From the NCBI GenBank assembly GCA_002342205.1, contig DDPN01000004.1, forward strand, positions 8,003 to 15,484: DNA of 7,482 nt, in the 5' to 3' direction. Origin of the DNA: Chitinophagaceae bacterium UBA2467. Lineage in GTDB: Bacteria; Bacteroidota; Bacteroidia; Chitinophagales; Chitinophagaceae. Shown one piece after another: positions 1 through 7,380 of this stretch (the first letter of the stretch is position 1; every line of letters begins with the position of its first letter). Position numbers and translations under genes: made by a program. Under the pieces are notes generated by a model. It was given only the letters and a program-made list of their open reading frames with translations. It did no database searches and was not told where the DNA came from.

Positions 1-825
1 GCGATAGGATTGCAATAAACTTGCATTAGCTCGAAGTTGTTCAGACGTATGAACACCTTGTTCAAGCCAGTGATTTAAAATAGCTCGATCAATATCATCT
101 CCTCCCAAATAGGTGTCACCATTGGTGGACAACACTTCAAAAATTCCATTAGAGATTTGTAAAATTGAAATATCGAATGTTCCACCACCCAAATCATATA
201 CCGCAATGGTCTTATCCATTCCTGGATCCGTTCCAATGCCATAGGCCAAGCTAGCAGCGGTGGGTTCATTAATGATTCGTAAAACATCCAGCCCTGCTAA
301 TTTACCTGCATCGCGAGTTGCCTGACGCTGCGCATCATTAAAATACGCAGGAACAGTAATGACTGCTTTTGTAACAGGTGTCTTGAGCATATGCTCAGCA
401 CGGTCTTTCAATTCCTTTAATATAAAAGCGGATAATTCGATTGGAGAAAAAAATTGTTGTCCCACCTGAACTTTTACAAGACTATCTCCACCCTCATCAA
501 TCACTTTGTAGGTAAAATGATCCTGATGACTCGCAACATCTTTATAGGATTTCCCCATGAGTCTCTTTACTGAAAAAAGAGTACGTGCTGGTTCGGTTTC
601 TAAAAATGGACGAGCCGCCTCTCCTACTGTGATTTGTCCATGGTCTCCAAAATGTATAATAGATGGAACCAAGGAATATCCACTTACATCCTTTAATACA
701 ACAGGTTGCTTGGTGTCGGGATGCACCAATGCGACAAGACTGTTGGTTGTTCCTAAATCGATACCGACAATCATTTCGGGCTTCTGTAAGCTTCCTGTTG
801 TTATGTTAATCCCTATTTTGGGCAT
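1..825 (-). CDS. hscA: Hsp70-family Fe-S cluster assembly chaperone HscA, N-terminal 275 residues (cut by left window edge)
   Basis: This is the ATPase domain of a specialised Hsp70 that, with the J-protein HscB, helps transfer Fe-S clusters from the IscU scaffold to apo-proteins in the cytoplasm. The frame is open from an ATG at 825 to the window edge. Visible Hsp70 motifs are the phosphate-1 loop IDLGTTNS (residues 22-29), VPAYFNDAQRQAT (158-170), INEPTAA (185-191), the phosphate-2 loop VYDLGGGTFD (209-218) and LGGDD (240-244). HscA is preferred over DnaK because of TNSLVA after the first loop, SVKRLMGKS (85-93) where DnaK usually has a KRLIGR/KRFIGR-type segment, FDISIL followed by FEVLSTNGD, and a roughly 17-residue N-terminal extension before the ATPase core. 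E. coli HscA also has such an extension. The C-terminal half of the ATPase domain and the substrate-binding domain lie outside the window. The gene is co-directional with the upstream porU2-like gene, with a 54-bp gap. A divergent DnaK paralogue is the alternative. Confidence 0.86.
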   Translation of the reverse strand, partial: MPKIGINITTGSLQKPEMIVGIDLGTTNSLVALVHPDTKQPVVLKDVSGYSLVPSIIHFGDHGQITVGEAARPFLETEPARTLFSVKRLMGKSYKDVASHQDHFTYKVIDEGGDSLVKVQVGQQFFSPIELSAFILKELKDRAEHMLKTPVTKAVITVPAYFNDAQRQATRDAGKLAGLDVLRIINEPTAASLAYGIGTDPGMDKTIAVYDLGGGTFDISILQISNGIFEVLSTNGDTYLGGDDIDRAILNHWLEQGVHTSEQLRANASLLQSYR

Positions 826-842
826 ATTGCTAAAATTGGCCG

Positions 843-850
843 CAAAATTA
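843..850 (-). promoter_or_regulatory. Candidate -7 box for hscA
   Basis: On the minus strand this reads TAATTTTG, a full match to the Bacteroidota -7 consensus TAnnTTTG. It lies 17 bp before the hscA ATG, in the 54-bp gap after the porU2-like stop codon. The upstream -33 element is poor: the nearest candidate is TTCG at 876-873 with a 22-bp spacer. I see no terminator hairpin in the gap, so hscA could be read both from this promoter and by read-through from upstream. Confidence 0.3.
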
Positions 851-879
851 ACGCTAAATCAATCGACTGGTTCGAATTA

Positions 880-3800
880 TTATCGATGCAGAATAATCTT
901 TCCCTGCGCAAGTACCAACAATGATCCTTTTTTAACATAGGGAAGATTTTCGTCTGACGACCCTACAGAAACAAGTCGGCAGATATATGTTCCGCTTGAC
1001 AACGCATGTCCTGCAGCATCTTTTCCGTTCCACTCAAACAACGAAACGTTTCGACCGAGTCGCAGCGGCCCTAACTCCTGGGCAGATACCTGACGAACCA
1101 TTTGTCCTGCCTCATTAAAAATTTGCAATTGCACATCACTCGGAATTGAGTTACCCCACAGGTTGTATGCAATTTTTGTTGTACTTGAAAAAGGATTAGG
1201 ATAAAACACAAGATCAAATCGAGGTGACGGAGCAGCCACTTTAAAAGTGATTCGGTAATCCAATGCACCCGCTTTATTTCCAGCACGGTCTTTTGCAGCA
1301 ACGACCAACTCATAAAAACCGGTTTCAGTGAGATGTGGTCTCAATTGAGCTACAGCCTTATTGGGTAGACCGGCTCTTGTGCTAGCAAAAAATCGAAGTG
1401 TATCATTTGTATAATAGAAACGACGAAGCTGCCCGCTTGGATAGCGTAACCATACACTAAGCAGTGAAGTGTCATTTAATGGCAACCACTTTGAATCATC
1501 GTGAAGGGTCATCCTAATATCAGGATAATTAAGCACAGTTTCGCCATTGGTGATATGTCGACCATCAATGGTGACATCGAGTAAAGGCGCTACTTGATCG
1601 GGGCTCACATAAACATTTTTATAGGCGCTATTGTTAAAATAAAACTGTTCTACTTGTCCTGGTTGGGGATTTACTTCGAGCTGTAATAGATTAGTTCCCG
1701 AATTAGTTGCAGAGGGAATACTAACTTCAACCTGTACACTATCACCAGCAGGAAGAGGACGTAATTTGGGAAGTTCAATTTGCTGTTGTTGATTAGCCGC
1801 ATTTGTAACAACAAGCTGAGCGCGCAAACTATCAAATGACTCTTCACTAACATTTCGGAATGCCATTTTCCATACGATCGGTTCTCCCTGCTCTACCGTA
1901 TCTTTTATATAATGATATTGCGAAGGCGCCAATGCACCCTCGGGAGGTGCACGATGTAATAACTGCCATTGTGAAAGTTGATAAGGCGTATAGTAAGCAG
2001 TATCTATAGACTGTAACTCCAATTGCAAATAAGGAAACTGCTGCGCACTGATTGAAGCAAGAGAGGCCTGCATTTGAGGCGGCCGGATTCCTTGTAAAAT
2101 AGTTACCAAGGCACCATTTTGATTGACGCCATTCAAGCGAAGTAAGACACTGTCTTTTAGCGGTGTCTCAAGGGTACCCTGCCAATTTAATTGCTGCCAC
2201 TCTTTTGCAGGGCCAAACAATGGTGAGCGCACTGTTCCTAGTGTATCCTGTGTTATAATGTCGGTAGAGAAAAATAACTGATCATACAATCCGTTACTAA
2301 ATGCAAAGCGAGGCGTGAATTCTTGTGCTCGATTTTTTCGATACACAAATGCAAATACTCGGTTCCTGTTAAATGAATCGATTGCAGTAAACCCTTGCGC
2401 TAATAGTCGGTGGTAAACCGTTTGTCCCGCTCCCAACCATTGCTGGTCATTTTTCCAATCCTGCGCGTAGGCATTAGCTGGATAATTCGTTTCCATGATA
2501 TTTCGGACCACCACATAATATCCATCGGGGATACTATCCATAAATCCTACAATTCTTCTTCGAACGCCAGTGTCCGCAATGTTAAATTGAAAATTATAAG
2601 CAGCACCCACTGCTTGTGCCGCTGTTTGAACGCATACCGGATCACTTCCAAAACGACCGGGTTGACCGGGCTGTGCATTTACAATTGGTCGAAGGGTAAC
2701 AGGATGTAACACATTAAACACTAAACGATTTCTTGCACATGCATACATAACAAGGTCGAGTCCGTTTAACCCTAAATAAAATCCCGCCAGTGCACTAGTA
2801 GCTGTAAAGAAAACACCATTTCGAATATTGAGATTATTCAAAGAGGTTCCAAATTTCCAACGACGAGAAAGTGAATCCAAACTCATTCCCGTTGATTCAG
2901 AAGACAAGTGTTGAAAATAGTGAGACTGGCTATAGCCACTTTGTGATCCAGCCAAGTATAAAAATGAAGACAAATTCCAGTTAGTTGGACTTCCACTAGT
3001 AAGGGGAGAAACTCTCCAGTAATAAACCGTGTTGTTTCTATAGATAACAGAAGGATTAAACTGAATTAATCCACCCACCGATTGAATAGTTTGTGTAAGC
3101 AGAAGCGGTGAATTAAATGCAGCAGTCGTGTCTAATTGAAATTGATACGAGCGAGTAGATGCAAATGGATTAGCAGTAGATGCGCTGTATGCAAAAGCCG
3201 ATTTACCTACAATAGAAAATGGAACAGGATAAATAGGACGAAGGTCATCATCATAAACCAAGCAACTAACGGTGGCACAATTGTTATCCTCAACTAATTC
3301 AGGATAATTATTGTCGGGATCAATACATACTGTAATCCGATTTAATCCTTTATCCTTGTTTCCAGATAATGGAATTCGGTAAAGAAGTGAGTCTTGTGAA
3401 TAAAGATTCACAAGGGTATCACGTTTCCACTCTACCGAACTTCCGTCTGCATAGGTTCGTTTGATGGAAAGTACAACAGGCCCTTGAACAGCCTTCCCCG
3501 TATTTTTTACGGTTACAGCGAGATTGAAAAACCCATTTGCTACAGACACAGGAGAGGGTTCCACTTTTAATTGTTGCGCCTGCATCAAAAAGTCTGGCTT
3601 CGGACTGCTTGCATAGAATCGTAATGCAGGATCCCCATTTAATGCGGTTTGCTCACAATGCACACGTGCTAAAAAATCAGCAGCGCCTGCGCTATTCATG
3701 GTTCGAATTAACGACGCATTGATAATATCGCCTACAATCCATCCATAATGCGAAGTACTTGCTGCTTTCAACATTTCTTCATTTTGCAATTCCAAATAAC

Positions 3801-5952
3801 TCACAAGGCCGAGACTAGTAGAAGCAATGGTTGCAATACCTCCTCGTTGACTAGCCAGCACAAATTGTTCAGAAATTGTTTCCTTTTCAATCAACCTCGT
3901 CAAATTAAAATTGAAAAGATTTCCAGCTCTACAACCTAGCATGATATAGAATGGATACTTGCCGGCATTATTATATCCGGATGGCTGATCAAGATTATAT
4001 TCAAGCGTATTAGCGGTAGAGTGACCAAAATAGGTCATCATGCCAATCCCTTCTTCAAATAAACTATAAATCTGTGCGGAACTTAATTGCGCCACCGCAG
4101 CAGGACTCAATTTGCTAAAAGTATGAATACGTGCGCCATAAAATGGTTCTCGAAGTATAGAAGCAAATCGGTTCATTGAGTTTGTAATCGCATTACCTAA
4201 CGATTCCTCTCCTACTCCAATGATATGTACTACATTTTTTGTCCAGGCTCTAGTGGATGAAGCAGAACTGTAATCGCGCAGCACTTGCTCTGTTTGCCTA
4301 ATTTTTTCTAAATAAGTGAGTATCTCCTCTGCATTAACTACCGACAAACGTCCAATAGCTACACGAGGAGTCAACTCAACGCCTGGATCAACCGTAAGTA
4401 AAATATCAGATGCAGGTGAGCCAAACGTGGGCACAAAAGAAAGTTTATTTAAATCAGCGTTTCCTTCTAAACTTCTATCAATTGTATAGAGTACTCCTTT
4501 ACCAATTAAAAAAACGGCTTTAAGCGGCTGCGTAAATCGATTACGTGCAAATCGAATGAAGTTTCTAATCGAGTTAGGATGTTTTTTAATTCCAAATGCA
4601 AATTGATCTTCCAACTGGTCTATAAAATAAATACGTGCTGCATATGACCCCCCTTCGGCAGAAGAACGAAAGGCCCGGTATTGTTCTAATGCATTTGTTC
4701 CAGATTGAGTGGTAGCTAATGCCGTATTGGAAATAATCAAATAATCACCCTGTTGACCCGTTTGCGTATAATCCACAAAATTTCTTTGTGTCAAATTGGT
4801 GACTATATTGGCAGAGGCAGCGTTGAACAACACTAATTTTCTTTCAATAGAAGAAGCTCCCACGTATACACGCACCTTCCCACTTGCATCCAATTGTGTT
4901 TGGTAGCGCTGCAAATTATTCAGGTCAACCAAAACGGGCGGCTGGTTATTATGCGTAAAACCGTCAATTTCTAAATACCTGCCCGCTGATGAAGCGGGTA
5001 ATAGAAATTCAAATTGACTTGCCCCTCCAAAATGAAATCGCCGAGGGTAGGTTAGCTCTAGTTTGGCAATAGTTATTCTGTCGGTGGAAACAGATTGCTG
5101 CGGCGTTACATTGATATTTAATTCTCCTGTTGAAAAATGAGTGATAGCAACAGGCAAATCCCATCGAACAGCATCAAACTGTGCTACCGATTGATTGCTT
5201 AGCTCATTTGCACCTGCCCGTACAGAAACCATTCTATTATTAGGAGCATTTCCAGAAAAATTAATCTTTAAATTCCCTGCAGGTGATGCGGTGCCAACGT
5301 AGGGATATAAATTAGAAAATATAAGACTCCTGGATTGCCCGTTATATAGATCTGCCGAAGACCAACCTTCACCTGAGTCGAAGGCCGAGGAATAAATATA
5401 ACTGCCCACTACTTGCGCATACCCTTCATTAATCCGCTCTCTAAAATAAATTCCCTGCTGATATAAAAAATAGGGTTCAGGAGTTGCATTTGCAGGAATA
5501 GTATTGGGCGTTGCCATTAACCGAAGGTGGGCAACAGAAGGATCCACTGCTAAAAAGTAACTGGCAGAATCAGTAAACAAACTCCATTCCTCATTGAGCT
5601 GATGTGTTGCAGTGCGATACAGAGACTGGTCCGGTTTTCCATCGTTGGCCTCTCCCCAAAACTCCAAGTAGCCATCTGTAGATAATGCACCTGTTGACTG
5701 CGTGGTATATAAAGGAACTTCCTTTCCATTGCGCCATAACACAAAATGTTGTGCAGAGGCCTGACCCAATCCTACTGCCGTTAATGTAGCCTGATTAATT
5801 CGGTATAAACCGTCTTGTGCAATTTTAAACTTGTAGTATGGCAATGAATAATTGATCCATTCATTTTGGTATTGCTGCGCTTCAGTTGTACCAGTCAGCA
5901 AACAAAACAGGAGTAGGAATAAGGTCTTACCAAAATAAAATAAGCTGCGCAT
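880..5952 (-). CDS. porU2: PorU2-like type IX secretion sortase / C25-family cysteine peptidase, 1690 residues
   Basis: This is an exported multidomain protein of the gingipain/PorU peptidase family. PorU is the T9SS sortase that removes C-terminal signals from cargo at the outer membrane and attaches the cargo to the cell surface. A signal peptide occupies residues 1-25 (Lys9, hydrophobic 10-21, cleavage likely after TTEA). A beta-rich N-terminal region (about 30-390) opens with YYKFKIAQDGLYRI, as in PorU proteins. The C25 core (about 400-785) shows a GR segment (534-535), SPASD (Asp516), the catalytic candidates His644 in YFGHS and Cys674 in MLGCRAGN, and NGDPALRF (772-779). After it come a CARDB-like domain (about 785-897, ending CIDPDNNYPELVEDNN), a fibronectin-III-like module (about 905-1000, YYWRVSP), an ILEI/FAM3-like segment (about 1035-1207), a second CARDB-like domain (about 1345-1447), an Ig-like region (about 1452-1572) and a FlgD-like T9SS C-terminal domain (about 1576-1690; YPNP at 1584-1587, SGTYICRL at 1653-1660). 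P. gingivalis PorU is about 1158 residues, so this protein is much longer, which fits the PorU2 group. A secreted C25 protease rather than a sortase remains possible. The C25 assignment is firm; the sortase role is inferred. Confidence 0.85.
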   Translation of the reverse strand: MRSLFYFGKTLFLLLFCLLTGTTEAQQYQNEWINYSLPYYKFKIAQDGLYRINQATLTAVGLGQASAQHFVLWRNGKEVPLYTTQSTGALSTDGYLEFWGEANDGKPDQSLYRTATHQLNEEWSLFTDSASYFLAVDPSVAHLRLMATPNTIPANATPEPYFLYQQGIYFRERINEGYAQVVGSYIYSSAFDSGEGWSSADLYNGQSRSLIFSNLYPYVGTASPAGNLKINFSGNAPNNRMVSVRAGANELSNQSVAQFDAVRWDLPVAITHFSTGELNINVTPQQSVSTDRITIAKLELTYPRRFHFGGASQFEFLLPASSAGRYLEIDGFTHNNQPPVLVDLNNLQRYQTQLDASGKVRVYVGASSIERKLVLFNAASANIVTNLTQRNFVDYTQTGQQGDYLIISNTALATTQSGTNALEQYRAFRSSAEGGSYAARIYFIDQLEDQFAFGIKKHPNSIRNFIRFARNRFTQPLKAVFLIGKGVLYTIDRSLEGNADLNKLSFVPTFGSPASDILLTVDPGVELTPRVAIGRLSVVNAEEILTYLEKIRQTEQVLRDYSSASSTRAWTKNVVHIIGVGEESLGNAITNSMNRFASILREPFYGARIHTFSKLSPAAVAQLSSAQIYSLFEEGIGMMTYFGHSTANTLEYNLDQPSGYNNAGKYPFYIMLGCRAGNLFNFNLTRLIEKETISEQFVLASQRGGIATIASTSLGLVSYLELQNEEMLKAASTSHYGWIVGDIINASLIRTMNSAGAADFLARVHCEQTALNGDPALRFYASSPKPDFLMQAQQLKVEPSPVSVANGFFNLAVTVKNTGKAVQGPVVLSIKRTYADGSSVEWKRDTLVNLYSQDSLLYRIPLSGNKDKGLNRITVCIDPDNNYPELVEDNNCATVSCLVYDDDLRPIYPVPFSIVGKSAFAYSASTANPFASTRSYQFQLDTTAAFNSPLLLTQTIQSVGGLIQFNPSVIYRNNTVYYWRVSPLTSGSPTNWNLSSFLYLAGSQSGYSQSHYFQHLSSESTGMSLDSLSRRWKFGTSLNNLNIRNGVFFTATSALAGFYLGLNGLDLVMYACARNRLVFNVLHPVTLRPIVNAQPGQPGRFGSDPVCVQTAAQAVGAAYNFQFNIADTGVRRRIVGFMDSIPDGYYVVVRNIMETNYPANAYAQDWKNDQQWLGAGQTVYHRLLAQGFTAIDSFNRNRVFAFVYRKNRAQEFTPRFAFSNGLYDQLFFSTDIITQDTLGTVRSPLFGPAKEWQQLNWQGTLETPLKDSVLLRLNGVNQNGALVTILQGIRPPQMQASLASISAQQFPYLQLELQSIDTAYYTPYQLSQWQLLHRAPPEGALAPSQYHYIKDTVEQGEPIVWKMAFRNVSEESFDSLRAQLVVTNAANQQQQIELPKLRPLPAGDSVQVEVSIPSATNSGTNLLQLEVNPQPGQVEQFYFNNSAYKNVYVSPDQVAPLLDVTIDGRHITNGETVLNYPDIRMTLHDDSKWLPLNDTSLLSVWLRYPSGQLRRFYYTNDTLRFFASTRAGLPNKAVAQLRPHLTETGFYELVVAAKDRAGNKAGALDYRITFKVAAPSPRFDLVFYPNPFSSTTKIAYNLWGNSIPSDVQLQIFNEAGQMVRQVSAQELGPLRLGRNVSLFEWNGKDAAGHALSSGTYICRLVSVGSSDENLPYVKKGSLLVLAQGKIILHR

Positions 5953-5961
5953 GTTCTACTG

Positions 5962-5993
5962 TAAAGTTAAGGCCAGATGACCCGATTGTAAAA
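5962..5993 (-). promoter_or_regulatory. Candidate promoter for the porU2-like gene
   Basis: On the minus strand, TTTT (5993-5990), a 20-bp spacer and TAACTTTA (5969-5962) give near matches to TTTG and TAnnTTTG at correct spacing. The weakness is position: the -7 box ends only 9 bp before the ATG, so the leader would be a few bases or none. No Shine-Dalgarno sequence is evident, which is common in Bacteroidota. Confidence 0.25.
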
Positions 5994-6002
5994 GCTGATT
6001 GT

Positions 6003-6010
6003 TACTTTTG
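6003..6010 (+). promoter_or_regulatory. Candidate -7 box for tyrS
   Basis: TACTTTTG matches the Bacteroidota -7 consensus TAnnTTTG at every fixed position, 16 bp before the tyrS ATG. No good -33 box sits at the usual 19-21 bp spacing; the only TTG (5986-5988) is 14 bp away. The expected start of transcription would be around 6015-6017, giving a leader of about 10-12 bases. The two divergent genes share only 74 bp, so this promoter would overlap any porU2 promoter. Confidence 0.4.
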
Positions 6011-6012
6011 CG

Positions 6013-6019
6013 AAAAGGG
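6013..6019 (+). promoter_or_regulatory. Shine-Dalgarno-like site supporting the tyrS start
   Basis: AAAAGGG lies 7 bp before the ATG at 6027, a reasonable Shine-Dalgarno position, and helps choose that ATG over the upstream in-frame ATG at 5886. Bacteroidota often do without such sites. If transcription begins from the candidate -7 box at 6003-6010, this site would sit at the very 5' end of the message and may be partly missing from it. Confidence 0.35.
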
Positions 6020-6026
6020 TACTTCT

Positions 6027-7310
6027 ATGCAATTGTTAGATGAATTAAGCTGGAGAGGGATGATTCAGGACATTATGCCTGGTACAAGAGAACAGCTTGA
6101 AAAAGAAATGACTACGGGTTACATTGGTTTTGACCCTACCGCCGACAGTTTGCATATTGGAAGCCTGGTTCCCATATTACTTTTGGTTCACTTTCAACGG
6201 GCGGGACATAAACCCATTGCATTAGTGGGTGGCGCAACCGGAATGGTGGGTGATCCCAGCGGTAAAAGCGAGGAACGCAATTTATTAAATGAAGAGACAC
6301 TCAATAGAAACATTACAGGCGTGAAGGCACAACTAGAACGTTTTTTACAGTTTGACTCCAGCCTTCCCAATGCTGCTGAGTTGGTTAACAATTACGACTG
6401 GTTCAAAGAAATCTCTTTTATTGATTTTTTACGAGATACAGGTAAGCATATCACCGTGAACTATATGATGGCTAAGGACAGTGTGAAAAAGAGAATTGAA
6501 GGAGAAACCGGAATCAGTTACACAGAGTTTGCTTATCAATTAATGCAGGGTTACGATTTTTATTGGCTCTACCAACATAAGAATTGCAAATTACAAATGG
6601 GTGGTAGTGACCAATGGGGAAACATGACTACCGGAACAGAACTTATACGAAGAAAATGTGCCGGAGAAGCTTTTGTTTTCACAAACCCTCTAATCACAAA
6701 AGCAGATGGTGGCAAGTTTGGAAAAACAGAATCGGGTAATGTGTGGTTAGATGCATCAAAAACCACTCCTTATCAATTTTATCAATTTTGGTTGAATGCC
6801 AGCGATGCAGATGCAGCAAAATGGATAAAGATTTTTACGTTCCTTCCTAAAGATGAAATTGAATCATTAGCAGCTGCTCACAACCAATCTCCCGGGGATC
6901 GTATCATTCAAAAAAAACTAGCTGAAGAGGTTACTCGATTTATACATGGTGAAGCGGAATTGCAAAAAGCAATTGAAACAACACAAAAACTTTTCAGCAC
7001 GCAACAACAACCCATCGAATCGCTTTCTGCGGATGATCTTGAAGGAATGGAAGGCGTCATTAAAGTAGAGGTACCCTTTGCGCAAATCAAGGAAGGAATT
7101 GACGTGGTGAGTTTACTAGCCAATACAGGCATATTCCCCAGTAAAGGAGAAGCCCGCAAAACAATCCAAGGCGGCGGCGTAAGTATCAATAGAAAGAAGG
7201 TTGATTCCCCTACTCTTTCCCTTTCCCCCTCTGATTTGCTTCACGATCACTATTTACTGGTTCAAAAGGGAAAAAAACATTATTACTTGGTCAAGACGAC
7301 TAATTCCTGA
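6027..7310 (+). CDS. tyrS: Tyrosine--tRNA ligase (TyrRS), 427 residues
   Basis: A class I aminoacyl-tRNA synthetase that activates tyrosine with ATP and charges tRNA-Tyr in the cytoplasm. The length fits bacterial TyrS (E. coli 424 residues). Visible family motifs are GFDPTADSLHIGS (34-46, carrying the HIGH-like signature as HIGS), GGATGMVGDPSGKSEERN (68-85), ITVNYMMAKDSVKKR (142-156), the tyrosine-pocket segment QMGGSDQWGN (190-199) and the KMSKS-equivalent KFGKTESGNVWLD (230-242), the form usual in bacterial TyrRS. A C-terminal S4 RNA-binding domain covers about 356-415 (GIFPSKGEARKTIQGGG). The start is set at 6027 because the family begins with a segment like LDELSWRGMIQDIMPGT. The frame is open back to an ATG at 5886, but that extension is antisense to the porU2-like signal peptide and has no TyrRS character. 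The neighbours are unrelated in function. Confidence 0.97.
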   Translation: MQLLDELSWRGMIQDIMPGTREQLEKEMTTGYIGFDPTADSLHIGSLVPILLLVHFQRAGHKPIALVGGATGMVGDPSGKSEERNLLNEETLNRNITGVKAQLERFLQFDSSLPNAAELVNNYDWFKEISFIDFLRDTGKHITVNYMMAKDSVKKRIEGETGISYTEFAYQLMQGYDFYWLYQHKNCKLQMGGSDQWGNMTTGTELIRRKCAGEAFVFTNPLITKADGGKFGKTESGNVWLDASKTTPYQFYQFWLNASDADAAKWIKIFTFLPKDEIESLAAAHNQSPGDRIIQKKLAEEVTRFIHGEAELQKAIETTQKLFSTQQQPIESLSADDLEGMEGVIKVEVPFAQIKEGIDVVSLLANTGIFPSKGEARKTIQGGGVSINRKKVDSPTLSLSPSDLLHDHYLLVQKGKKHYYLVKTTNS

Positions 7311-7324
7311 ATTTTCAAATTCCA

Positions 7325-7356
7325 TTTGGGGCAAAACACTGTACACCCTATTTTTG
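7325..7356 (+). promoter_or_regulatory. Consensus Bacteroidota promoter for tRNA-Gln
   Basis: TTTG (7325-7328), a 20-bp spacer (7329-7348) and TATTTTTG (7349-7356) match the TTTG-N19-21-TAnnTTTG promoter of Bacteroidota primary sigma factors at every fixed position. It lies 24 bp before the tRNA and 14 bp after the tyrS stop codon. Transcription should begin near 7361-7363, leaving a leader of about 18-20 bases for RNase P to remove. The tRNA therefore does not depend on read-through from tyrS. Confidence 0.7.
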
Positions 7357-7360
7357 CACT

Positions 7361-7374
7361 CCCGTTTTTACGGG
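7361..7374 (+). other. Small hairpin in the tRNA-Gln 5' leader
   Basis: CCCGT and ACGGG can pair as a 5-bp stem around a TTTT loop. It begins at or very near the predicted transcription start and ends 6 bp before the mature tRNA 5' end. No T-tract follows, so it is not a convincing terminator for tyrS. It may be a cap on the pre-tRNA leader or simply chance. Confidence 0.35.
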
Positions 7375-7380
7375 TAGGAT

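Noticed and set aside
1..825. Calling the partial Hsp70 DnaK
   Set aside because: The SVKRLMGKS segment, TNSLVA, FEVLSTNGD and the N-terminal extension fit HscA better than DnaK. DnaK typically starts directly with a short lead into IIGIDLGTTNS.
557..940. Plus-strand open frame of 127 codons
   Set aside because: It lies antisense to the hscA N-terminus and the end of the porU2-like gene. The product has no recognisable domain, and both opposing genes are well supported.
2410..2709. Plus-strand open frame of 99 codons within the porU2-like gene
   Set aside because: It is an antisense shadow: no domain, no promoter or ribosome site seen, and the opposite strand carries a continuous, well-structured protein.
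5886..6026. 47-residue N-terminal extension of TyrRS from an upstream in-frame ATG
   Set aside because: It is antisense to the porU2-like signal peptide and start codon, would overlap both candidate promoters, and has no TyrRS similarity. The family's usual N-terminus begins at the ATG at 6027.
6908..7189. Minus-strand open frame of 93 codons within tyrS
   Set aside because: It is antisense to the conserved C-terminal half of TyrRS, including the S4 domain, and the product is low in recognisable features.
7316..7328. CAAAT/ATTTG inverted repeat after tyrS as a terminator
   Set aside because: The stem is 5 AT-rich pairs with a 3-base loop, no T-tract follows, and it overlaps the -33 box of the tRNA promoter.
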